Source of the DNA: Candidatus Heimdallarchaeota archaeon
Lineage (GTDB): Archaea; Asgardarchaeota; Heimdallarchaeia; Heimdallarchaeales; Heimdallarchaeaceae
DNA: 6,349 nt
Direction: 5' to 3'
Assembly: GCA_030628305.1 (NCBI GenBank)
Contig: DAOVRE010000100.1
Coordinates: 1 to 6,349, forward strand
Shown here: one piece after another, positions 1 through 5,503 of the stretch
How positions within the stretch are numbered: the stretch's first letter is position 1
Layout: each line of letters opens with the position of its first letter
The notes under the pieces: generated by a model
Told to the model about the DNA's origin: nothing
Seen by the model: only the letters and a program-made list of their open reading frames with translations
Databases searched by the model: none
Position numbers and translations under genes: made by a program

Positions 1-1
1 C

Positions 2-589
2 TTAATGGATAAACTTGATTTAGGTCCAAATGGTGCAATGATTGCCAGTATGGATCTTATTGCAACTAAAATCGATACAGTAAAAGATGAAATTGAGTAC
101 ATAGAACCTGAGTACCTTATTGTAGATACCCCTGGTCAGATTGAGCTATTTGCATATAGAAGTAGTGGCAGATTGGTTTCCTCAGTTATTGCAGATAATA
201 GTCAACCAACATCTGTTTTTCTTATAGACCCATCACTTGCACTCAAACCTGAAGGATTTTCCAGTGTTCTTCTTCTGAGTATCTCAGTTGCTTTTCAGCT
301 AGCTCTTCCACAAATTATCGCTATTTCTAAAGAAGATATCATTGAAAAAGAACAAATGGAGAACCTTGAGAAGTGGATTGATTCACCTGAAGCTTTGATT
401 ACCGACATACATACTTCTTCTCAAGTTTCCATGTCACAACAGCTAGGGTTGAGCATTGTAGACATACTTAATCAATTTAAAGTAACAGGTGATTTGTTCC
501 CAATCAGCTCTAATACAGGTTACAATATTGATACTCTTATTGCTCTGATGGAAAGAAATTGGGGTGTAAGAGACGATTTCTACGAATAA
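2..589 (+). CDS. GPN-loop GTPase, 5'-truncated by window edge
   Basis: This is the C-terminal part of a GPN-loop GTPase, a family of dimeric GTPases that in eukaryotes assists RNA polymerase assembly and in archaea is of less certain role. Counting from the Met at base 5, the GPN insertion LGPNG is at residues 6-10, the Walker B/G3 motif DTPGQIE at 41-47, a G4-like SKED at 108-111 and a G5-like PISSNTG at 166-172. The P-loop (GxxGxGKS) is absent because the frame stays open through base 2 and continues off the left edge. The Met at base 5 is therefore internal: in this family several dozen residues precede the GPN loop. G4 is normally NKxD; here Asn is Ser, a tolerated variant in some GTPases. 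The gene converges on uppS with only 12 bases between the stop codons. Family assignment is secure; the exact subfamily and client are not. Confidence 0.93.
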   Translation, partial: LMDKLDLGPNGAMIASMDLIATKIDTVKDEIEYIEPEYLIVDTPGQIELFAYRSSGRLVSSVIADNSQPTSVFLIDPSLALKPEGFSSVLLLSISVAFQLALPQIIAISKEDIIEKEQMENLEKWIDSPEALITDIHTSSQVSMSQQLGLSIVDILNQFKVTGDLFPISSNTGYNIDTLIALMERNWGVRDDFYE

Positions 590-601
590 ATCTTGATATG
601 G

Positions 602-1372
602 TTATTGTCCAAACCTTCTTTGTCTTCTTTGAAAGGTGCGCACAGCTCTCCACAAATCTATTTTTCTAAAAAGAGGCCAATGGACGTCAACAAAGTAATA
701 TTCAGAATATGCAGATTGCCATAATAAAAATCCAGAAAGTCTTTCTTCTCCTGATGTGCGAATAACTAAGTCAGGATCCGCTATATCTTCTGTGTAAAGA
801 TGGTTGCTAATTAGCTCTTCATCTACCTCATTTAAATCAATTTGACCAGCTTCTGCTTTTTGCAGAATTAATTTAAGCGCATCTACAATCTCAGCTCTTC
901 CGCCATAGGCCATACAGACATTAAGTCTATATTTGCTAAATTTCAAGGTCTCCTCCTCAGTTATTTTTATCTCTTTTTGGACCTTGCTTGGTAGCATTTG
1001 TGTTCGTCCTAAAATTTTTACTTGCACTTCATTCTTAATTATCCTAGGATCTTCTCGAATTTTGACTAAATATTCCTGAGCTAATTTCATGATTGACTTA
1101 ACTTGATCTTTAGGGCGAGAAAAGTTTTCAGTTGAGAATACCCAAACCGTAACAACTTTGACACCTAAATCCCAACACCACCCTAATACATCCTCAAGTT
1201 TTTGAGCTCCCAAATGATACCCATCCTCGTAATTTAAACCTAGAATTCGACTAGCTCTTCGATTACCATCTAAAATAATTCCGATGTGATTTGGTACAGG
1301 TTTATTTTTTATTTCGGAAAATAGTTTTTTTTCGTAGATTTTATAGAGGAACTTTGGTATTAGCCAATGCAT
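602..1372 (-). CDS. uppS: Cis-prenyltransferase (polyprenyl diphosphate synthase, UppS/dolichol type)
   Basis: This enzyme condenses isopentenyl diphosphate in cis onto an allylic primer (geranylgeranyl diphosphate in archaea) to build the long polyprenyl carrier used for protein N-glycosylation and surface glycans at the membrane. All family motifs are present in order: HIGIILDGNRR at residues 29-39 with catalytic Asp35, HLG near 53-55, VFSTENF at 78-84, MAYGGRAEI at 154-162, DPDLVIRTSGEERLSGF at 199-215, the FLLWQSAYSEYYF segment with Glu224, WP at 232-233 and a C-terminal RRQRRFG. The RLSGF form and the short basic N-terminal extension are typical of archaeal members. The length of 256 residues is normal. 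The ATG is supported by a Shine-Dalgarno AGGTG (minus strand, 1382-1378) five bases upstream. It is transcribed divergently from the NYN gene and convergently with the GPN GTPase. Confidence 0.96.
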   Translation of the reverse strand: MHWLIPKFLYKIYEKKLFSEIKNKPVPNHIGIILDGNRRASRILGLNYEDGYHLGAQKLEDVLGWCWDLGVKVVTVWVFSTENFSRPKDQVKSIMKLAQEYLVKIREDPRIIKNEVQVKILGRTQMLPSKVQKEIKITEEETLKFSKYRLNVCMAYGGRAEIVDALKLILQKAEAGQIDLNEVDEELISNHLYTEDIADPDLVIRTSGEERLSGFLLWQSAYSEYYFVDVHWPLFRKIDLWRAVRTFQRRQRRFGQ

Positions 1373-1377
1373 GATTA

Positions 1378-1382
1378 CACCT
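1378..1382 (-). promoter_or_regulatory. Shine-Dalgarno of uppS
   Basis: The minus strand reads AGGTG, then five bases, then the ATG of uppS. It matches the archaeal anti-Shine-Dalgarno consensus GGAGGTG and fixes the start chosen for uppS. Confidence 0.65.
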
Positions 1383-1447
1383 GATTTTTATTGTAATTAT
1401 CACACTATTTCTAATGAGTTGGTGTTATTATTTTTCATTTTGATTTG

Positions 1448-1460
1448 CTCTTTATAAGAG
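1448..1460. repeat. Small dyad CTCTT-TAT-AAGAG in the divergent spacer
   Basis: A perfect 5-bp inverted repeat with a 3-bp centre lies in the divergent region between uppS and the NYN gene. Its centre contains a TATA-like core readable on both strands. It could be an operator overlapping a uppS promoter about 80 nt before the start, but it is short enough to arise by chance in such AT-rich DNA. The rest of the 209-nt spacer (1373-1581) shows no open frame of note. Confidence 0.25.
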
Positions 1461-1546
1461 ATTGGGCAGATGATTAATTAAATATCACAAGTTATTAAAT
1501 TTATTATTGTCTTTTTCTTCGTTTTACTTAATTGGTAAACGAACAC

Positions 1547-1554
1547 ATATATAT
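1547..1554 (+). promoter_or_regulatory. TATA box of the NYN gene
   Basis: ATATATAT lies 28-35 nt before the ATG at 1582, preceded by the purine-rich GAAC. The spacing is what is expected for an archaeal promoter giving a leaderless or nearly leaderless mRNA, in keeping with the absence of a Shine-Dalgarno before this ATG. Confidence 0.5.
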
Positions 1555-1581
1555 CACAAAATTTTCTATATTCTGTAGCCA

Positions 1582-2040
1582 ATGACAGAAAAAGTGTTAA
1601 GCATTTTAAGGCGACATGGTAAACGAATACATTGTTTATTCGATGGAGACGTGATTAATAACCTATCACCCTCACAAGTCAAATCATTGATAGAACAAAT
1701 AGAAGAAATTGGGAGTGTGAGAAAGAATCTCGCTATTTTTGATTATCAGTTAAAACCAGAAAAATATGATCTTTACATAAGCAGCGGAATCTCCCCTATG
1801 ATTGTTCCTTCAGACAAAGATGTTTATCTAGCCTTAGAGTGCTTAGACGTTGTTAATAACCTACAAACAGATATTTTGTGTGTGGGAGTTAGCGACGAGT
1901 CAATGTTACCTATTTTAGTTAAAGCTAGAGAAAAAAGTGAAATATTATTGATAAGTCAAACAAAAGAAAGTGCAAAGAATTACATGCCATATATTGATTA
2001 CCTCATAACCCTAAAGGATATTGAGGAAGATACTGCCTAG
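1582..2040 (+). CDS. NYN/PIN-like domain protein (TIGR00288-like)
   Basis: A small single-domain protein of 152 residues resembling the archaeal TIGR00288 group of NYN (PIN-like) domains, a fold of metal-dependent ribonucleases. The fold signature is recognisable: a beta strand ending in FDGD (residues 20-23, corresponding to the usual DGPN), then DYQL (54-57), SDKDVYLALECLDVV (77-91) matching the family DVDVxxAxExxxxV helix, and VSDESMLPIL (103-112) matching the family RDADFLPLI segment, followed by a strand ILLIS and a final YIDYLITL. Asp21, Asp80 and Asp105 could form the acidic site, but the Asn of DGPN is replaced and the second Asp of DAD is Ser107, so the site looks incomplete. The ATG is the first after an in-frame TAG two codons upstream, and a TATA box precedes it. 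Function as a nuclease is inferred, not shown. Confidence 0.8.
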   Translation: MTEKVLSILRRHGKRIHCLFDGDVINNLSPSQVKSLIEQIEEIGSVRKNLAIFDYQLKPEKYDLYISSGISPMIVPSDKDVYLALECLDVVNNLQTDILCVGVSDESMLPILVKAREKSEILLISQTKESAKNYMPYIDYLITLKDIEEDTA

Positions 2041-2065
2041 AACATATTAAGATTGTATTTAGTTC

Positions 2066-2974
2066 TTAGATCATACCCTTTTCAACAAGCAATCTGAATT
2101 CTTCCATTGATAAATTATCTCCTCTCTCATACTTCTCATAAGCCTTCTTTGCATTTTCTTCAAGATTGTTTCTTATTTTGTCTTGTATATTTTTACGTAC
2201 TTTTTTCTGAATTTCTTTAAGTTCTTTTCTTAGTTCATTCTTGTCTGAAACTTTGCTTAGGAATTCTTTGTGATGACCGTCTGCACTTCTTTTACTATCA
2301 AGAAACTCTTTATGAAAATCATTAGCCTTTTTCCTAAGAACATTAACTTGTTGAAAGAATTGGTTCATTAAATTGTGAAAAATTTGTGATTCTTTGGCTG
2401 AATCTATGATTTTGACATGAAGAAAATTTATCTGTTTTTGAATGCTTGAAATCTCTCTCCACACCTGATTCTGAGATGTTGTTACATGAACATCAGCAGC
2501 TAGTTTATTGATTCTTTCTGAGAGTTTTTCAAGCTCTTGAATCATGCTTTTTTCTTCTTCAGCACTTAATACTCTAGTTTGCAAGTTCCATTCCAATTTT
2601 TCAACTTCTTCTGTAAGGTTTTTCATTAACCTTTTTTTCTTTCTAATGTCTCCTTCTTTGACGTCTCCTTCTTTTTCAGTCAATTCTTCTAACAGCGCTT
2701 TTTTCCCTTGTAGATCTTCTTGGAGTTTCTTTCTTTTTTCTTTGGATTCTTTTACTTGTGTGTTTAATTCATCACGCTTGGTCATATGCTCTTTTGCTTT
2801 CACAAGTAATTCATTCATCTCTAGATTAATTTCATTTCTTTGAGCCAATGCTTTTTTTGTTAGTGTATTGTGCTCGTCTCTCTTCTTTCGAAGGTGACTG
2901 ATAGTTTCTTCTAATCTACCTAAGTTAACTACTATTTCTTCAGTATCAATAGGATTATTTTTTATGATGTCCAT
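2066..2974 (-). CDS. COG1340-type archaeal coiled-coil protein
   Basis: A highly charged, almost wholly alpha-helical protein of 302 residues belonging by its pattern to COG1340, an archaeal coiled-coil family often mislabelled phosphoserine phosphatase. Visible marks are the repeated KRDExN segments (residues 31-35 and 67-71), the EWNLQT motif at 128-133 followed by LSAEEE, the central ADVHVTTSQNQ break near 160-170, the two helix segments with spaced His residues (KESQIFH 194-200, NDFHKEF 218-224, ADGHHKEF 231-238), and the C-terminal AKKAYEKYERGDNLSMEEFRLL block at 275-296. There is no signal peptide, membrane segment or phosphatase motif. The cellular role of the family is unknown; a structural or scaffold role is plausible. 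No strong Shine-Dalgarno precedes the ATG. The gene converges on the NYN gene with 25 bases between stops. Confidence 0.88.
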   Translation of the reverse strand: MDIIKNNPIDTEEIVVNLGRLEETISHLRKKRDEHNTLTKKALAQRNEINLEMNELLVKAKEHMTKRDELNTQVKESKEKRKKLQEDLQGKKALLEELTEKEGDVKEGDIRKKKRLMKNLTEEVEKLEWNLQTRVLSAEEEKSMIQELEKLSERINKLAADVHVTTSQNQVWREISSIQKQINFLHVKIIDSAKESQIFHNLMNQFFQQVNVLRKKANDFHKEFLDSKRSADGHHKEFLSKVSDKNELRKELKEIQKKVRKNIQDKIRNNLEENAKKAYEKYERGDNLSMEEFRLLVEKGMI

Positions 2975-3070
2975 AAATTCTGCCTATCTCTGAAAAAAGT
3001 AGTCGTTCTTAAAGATTTTTCGCAATAAGAGTTTTATTAATACTTTGTATAGATCCACTTTTAACCTTGT

Positions 3071-3103
3071 AAAAATGAAGAATGAGTGAAAAATGAAGAA
3101 AAA
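3071..3103 (-). terminator. T-rich terminator after the Roadblock gene
   Basis: On the minus strand, immediately after the Roadblock stop codon, come two copies of the 12-mer TTCTTCATTTTT (3100-3089 and 3082-3071), preceded by another run of T. Archaeal RNA polymerase terminates at oligo-T tracts, so a tandem arrangement fits an efficient terminator separating this gene from the COG1340 gene downstream. The rest of the 2975-3107 spacer presumably carries the COG1340 promoter; TCTATACAAAG and TCTTTAAG on the minus strand are weak TATA candidates. Confidence 0.5.
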
Positions 3104-3107
3104 CCAT

Positions 3108-3497
3108 CTAACTTAGTTGTCTTTCAACTTCTTGAGCTGCTCTAGCCATATCCAGAAAAACCAAGCCTAGTTTTGCTTCCTTTCTTGCTGATACGGTTAA
3201 AACAGCATTCTGACCTGCTGCTGTGGTTATTATGTAACCATAAAGTCCTTCAATGAAAATTTTCTCTAATTCTCCTCTTTGCATTTCTTGAGCTACTCTC
3301 TCTCCTAATGATAACATTGCCGCAGTCATAGCTGCTAATCTTGCTTCTTCAATTTCTTGAGGTAACACTGATGCTATTGGTAATCCCTCTATTGAAACAA
3401 TTGCAGCGCTTTCAATTTCTGGAACTTTTATCTTTAAATCAGTTAACGTAGTCTTCAATTCACTTGTTTTATTTTCAAAAGTTATTCCGAATGCCAT
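3108..3497 (-). CDS. Roadblock/LC7 domain protein
   Basis: A single-domain Roadblock/LC7 protein of 129 residues. Such proteins dimerise through a central beta strand and serve as scaffolds or activating partners for small GTPases (MglB in bacteria, Ragulator/dynein light chain relatives in eukaryotes). The domain covers almost the whole chain: helix 10-25, the hallmark strand and turn IESAAIVSIEGLPIASV at 28-44, the long Ala-rich helix LAAMTAAMLSLGERVAQEM at 54-72, strands EKIFIEGLYGYIITTAA (78-94) and NAVLTVSARKEAKLGLV (97-113), and a final amphipathic helix ending in RQLS. The ATG has a Shine-Dalgarno AGGT seven bases upstream (minus 3508-3505), and an in-frame TAA lies five codons before it. 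No Ras-like GTPase is seen in this window, so its partner is unknown. It lies between two coiled-coil genes on the same strand. Confidence 0.93.
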   Translation of the reverse strand: MAFGITFENKTSELKTTLTDLKIKVPEIESAAIVSIEGLPIASVLPQEIEEARLAAMTAAMLSLGERVAQEMQRGELEKIFIEGLYGYIITTAAGQNAVLTVSARKEAKLGLVFLDMARAAQEVERQLS

Positions 3498-3690
3498 TTG
3501 GATTACCTGTTATGTTCTGTGGTCTTATATTAATTATAAATACAGCTATTACTGGTACATTCTTCTCAACATTACTTTTAAATTTATTTGGTTGGGCAAA
3601 ACCTACTTCTTTATAGAATTTAGTGATTTGTAACAACTGTTTAACCACAAACCCCCCTATTTCTGCCTTTGAAGGTAGTTTCTCAAGCAT
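3475..3690 (-). CDS. Small hypothetical ORF overlapping the Roadblock start
   Basis: An open frame of 71 codons starting at ATG 3690 and ending 23 bases inside the Roadblock gene in another frame. The first 45 residues look protein-like, with an amphipathic helix (GGFVVKQLLQITKFYKEVGF) and ordinary A/T-ending codons. No domain is recognised and no clear Shine-Dalgarno precedes the ATG. Against it, its 3' third coincides with the probable TATA box and Shine-Dalgarno of the Roadblock gene, so this part would be doing double duty. It may be a small unrecognised gene translated just ahead of the Roadblock protein, or simply a chance open frame in the leader region. Confidence 0.25.
   Translation of the reverse strand: MLEKLPSKAEIGGFVVKQLLQITKFYKEVGFAQPNKFKSNVEKNVPVIAVFIINIRPQNITGNPNGIRNNF
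3524..3540 (-). promoter_or_regulatory. TATA region of the Roadblock gene
   Basis: The minus strand carries an AT-only block, TTTATAATTAATATAA, lying 27-43 nt before the Roadblock ATG. This gives room for a leader of about 10-15 nt that still includes the AGGT Shine-Dalgarno. If real, the Roadblock gene is transcribed on its own. Confidence 0.45.
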
Positions 3691-3900
3691 ATCATCGTTT
3701 TAATGCATTTTTTTCGGTTTTTTCTCTATCATTACTTCTGTTCACACATTTGTTTTTTCTAACCTATTCTTAACGAAGCAATCTTTAACATGCAAAAAGT
3801 ACACTTGAGTAGTTTTTACCTTCAGAAATTTCCTCTTGAGAAGCAATCCATTTTTACATTGGCTTCTCCAAGAACTAAGGTGAATGAGGTTATTTGAAAT
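3691..3900. other. Non-coding spacer between coiled-coil and Roadblock genes
   Basis: No credible open frame is seen on either strand. The spacer holds a strong hairpin (3835-3872) and two copies of the 9-mer GAAGCAATC (3775-3783 and 3840-3848), the second of which is part of the hairpin. Several oligo-T and oligo-A tracts occur near 3709-3725 and 3751-3757. The 3' end of the long coiled-coil transcript and the upstream control region of the small ORF or Roadblock gene should lie here. Confidence 0.5.
3835..3872. repeat. Inverted repeat / hairpin downstream of the long coiled-coil gene
   Basis: CTTGAGAAGC pairs with GCTTCTC-c-AAG, extended by AAT/ATT across one bulged G, giving 13 base pairs with two single-base bulges and a 10-nt loop CCATTTTTAC. 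It begins 29 nt past the stop codon of the coiled-coil gene on the minus strand. All pairs are Watson-Crick, so the strand cannot be told from pairing. It is most likely a 3'-end hairpin that stabilises or ends the transcript; no oligo-T run follows directly. Confidence 0.55.
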
Positions 3901-5118
3901 TTATTCTAAAACAAGTTTCACTGTTTTTTCAATATACTCCTCAATTTTTTCCTCAACTGATTTAACTAAGGCAGCTACTTCCTCTTCGATTTCTTCTTTT
4001 TCTCTCTCTAGTGATAAAGTGATTCTCTGTCGATCTATTTTGTAATTATTTATTTCTTCGTTCAATTTTTTGATTCTAACATCCATTTTAAGATTAGAGA
4101 ATTTTCTGTTTATAGCCTCGCTTTGATCTATAAGAAATTTAGCTTTTTGTTGACTCTCACTTAAGCCATCGTTTAATATTTCCTCGATATTTTCATAAGC
4201 TCTCTTCAGTTTCTCTTTTTTCATTTGAATAGCGGGACTAGCGCTTACTTCTTTAAGTATTCTTAGAGTAGCTTTTACACCTCTGTACCCATCGCCTTCT
4301 TTTACTAAAGTAGTCAAAGGATCTTTAATGAGTGATTTCATTATATCTTTATCATATTCATCAAGTTCTATTTTTTTAGATTCGGCGGCTTTTATGACTT
4401 TACTACTTAATTTCTTAATCTCAGAAATCTTATTTGAAATCAAGATTTCTATATGATCTAGCTCTTTTTTGTTTTTCACCAATTGAAGATATCCAGGATG
4501 ATTTTTTAGTTCATCTAATTCTTTCTGTTTCTCATCAATTATTTTAGTAATTTTAGTTATATCCTCTTTATGTAAATTAATTTCTGTAACAATTGCCTTC
4601 TTGCGATTAACAAGTTCGATGAGAGATTCTATGTCATCAGCAACTTTTTCGTATTTCACAATTTCAGAATAAGATACCAAGGTTTTGTTTTCAAAAACAT
4701 AAACATCTTCTTTGACACGTGTAAGAGATCTGTCAAGATTCTTCACATTATTCTTGTACGAACGATCTCTCTTTAACCACGATAGATACTTGGCTAAGAG
4801 GTTGGTGTACGCGTTTATTCTATTTTTAAAATCCCTATTTAGATCGTCTAGTATATTATAAGTAACATTTTCTGGCGCTTCAAGATCTTCAAACATCTCT
4901 AGCGTTCTATTATATATTGTAGTTGCATAATTCTGGTAAACATCAGGATCTTTCAGATCTGAATAATCAAATCGATGAGCAGCAGTCTTAAGCTCTTCAA
5001 CGCGATCCAATACTGTCCTAACTTGTTTAATTGCTGTGTGTCTATATTTTGAAACAGATGATGATATGCGATTATTGAACCACTCTAAAGTATCTTCCAA
5101 AGATTTATTTTCAGACAT
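3901..5118 (-). CDS. Long coiled-coil protein, unrecognised family
   Basis: A 405-residue, Lys/Glu-rich, mainly helical protein that I do not recognise. An N-terminal helical region with aromatic residues (EWFNNR 12-17, HRFDYSDL 48-55, YLSWLKRD 111-118) comes first, then coiled coil at roughly 155-245 with a helix break at NHPGY (206-210), then a less charged stretch DPLTTLVKEGDGYRGVKATL at 266-285 that breaks the heptads and looks like a conserved folded element, then a second coiled coil from about 296 to 405 ending EEKIEEYIEKTVKLVLE. There is no Walker A or ABC signature, so it is not a complete SMC/Rad50/SbcC, and no signal peptide or membrane span is seen. The ATG has a Shine-Dalgarno AGGT (minus 5130-5127) eight bases upstream. 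The position next to a Roadblock gene suggests a scaffold or cytoskeletal role, which is inference only. Confidence 0.85.
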   Translation of the reverse strand: MSENKSLEDTLEWFNNRISSSVSKYRHTAIKQVRTVLDRVEELKTAAHRFDYSDLKDPDVYQNYATTIYNRTLEMFEDLEAPENVTYNILDDLNRDFKNRINAYTNLLAKYLSWLKRDRSYKNNVKNLDRSLTRVKEDVYVFENKTLVSYSEIVKYEKVADDIESLIELVNRKKAIVTEINLHKEDITKITKIIDEKQKELDELKNHPGYLQLVKNKKELDHIEILISNKISEIKKLSSKVIKAAESKKIELDEYDKDIMKSLIKDPLTTLVKEGDGYRGVKATLRILKEVSASPAIQMKKEKLKRAYENIEEILNDGLSESQQKAKFLIDQSEAINRKFSNLKMDVRIKKLNEEINNYKIDRQRITLSLEREKEEIEEEVAALVKSVEEKIEEYIEKTVKLVLE

Positions 5119-5155
5119 AGATGTCTACCTTCTATTAGTTTTTGAAAATATACCA

Positions 5156-5165
5156 TTATAATATT
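5156..5165 (-). promoter_or_regulatory. TATA region of the long coiled-coil gene
   Basis: The minus strand reads ATATTATAAT about 38-47 nt before the ATG, with a second TATA-like GGTATATTTT closer in (5154-5145). The farther one leaves a leader long enough to hold the AGGT Shine-Dalgarno at 5130-5127 and is therefore preferred. Confidence 0.4.
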
Positions 5166-5257
5166 TTTCATTTAAGAAAAGAAATTCACGAATAAATACA
5201 AACTTATTGGTGAAACGAATAAAAAAAGTTAATTTTCTGAGATTTACATGATGTTCA

Positions 5258-5358
5258 TTTGTCTTCTTGCCTTATTAGACAAAGCTAGGTACATGTCGTG
5301 CTTAGAGCTCATGATATAGGGCGAAGACACTCTATACGTTCTGCACGCAGTACCTTTG
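5258..5358 (+). ncRNA. Candidate structured small RNA
   Basis: Read on the plus strand this stretch folds into non-conflicting helices. The first is a perfect 7-bp hairpin, TTTGTCT (5258-5264) with AGACAAA (5277-5283) and a 12-nt loop. The second is a long arm, AGGTAC (5287-5292) with GTACCT (5350-5355), then after an internal loop CGTGC (5297-5301) with GCACG (5343-5347). Enclosed by that arm is TATAGGG (5315-5321) with CTCTATA (5330-5336), including one G-U pair that would be a C-A mismatch on the other strand. The G+C content is about twice that of its flanks. It does not match tRNA, 5S, SRP or RNase P RNA, and no proper C/D boxes are seen. Strand, ends and reality are unproven; TAGAG (5303-5307) could pair with CTCTA as an alternative. 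Confidence 0.33.
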
Positions 5359-5466
5359 CCATCCATAGTTAACCCAGAGTTCACTACAAAAACACCCGTA
5401 CTATCTCGAAAATGTTACTAGATTTACAACTTAACAAGACAAAAAGACAAAGCATATTCATAAAAA

Positions 5467-5475
5467 AATATAAAG
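5467..5475 (+). promoter_or_regulatory. TATA box of the DUF371 gene
   Basis: AATATAAAG lies 29-37 nt before the ATG at 5504, the usual distance for a nearly leaderless archaeal mRNA, and no Shine-Dalgarno precedes that ATG. The reverse strand of the same block also reads as a TATA box (CTTTATATT), so it could serve transcription into the GC-rich island on the minus strand. Confidence 0.5.
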
Positions 5476-5503
5476 CAATCAAAGTAAAAATAACTATAAC
5501 CAA

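Larger units (their letters stand above)
5119..5503. other. Divergent 385-nt spacer with a GC-rich island
   Basis: The two outer parts are very AT-rich: by count, 21 G/C in 5161-5260 and 23 G/C in 5401-5500. They hold the divergent promoters of the coiled-coil and DUF371 genes. The middle (5261-5400) has 62 G/C in 140 bases, or 44%. This island is not explained by any recognised gene; a structured RNA and a short minus-strand open frame (5244-5414) are the two candidates. Confidence 0.7.

Noticed and set aside
2038..2040. Genome-wide recoding of TAG, prompted by the trm5 codon
   Set aside because: The NYN and Roadblock genes both end in TAG at the expected family C-termini, so TAG appears to work as an ordinary stop in this genome.
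2544..2843. A 99-codon plus-strand open frame rich in Ser and Phe
   Set aside because: It lies wholly opposite the COG1340 gene; its Ser/Phe composition is the mirror of Glu/Lys codons on the coding strand.
5281..5400. Possible tRNA or C/D-box RNA in the GC-rich island
   Set aside because: TAGAGCTCA resembles a D-arm but no T-loop or acceptor stem fits, and ATGATGT at 5248-5254 has no D box (CTGA) at a suitable distance.
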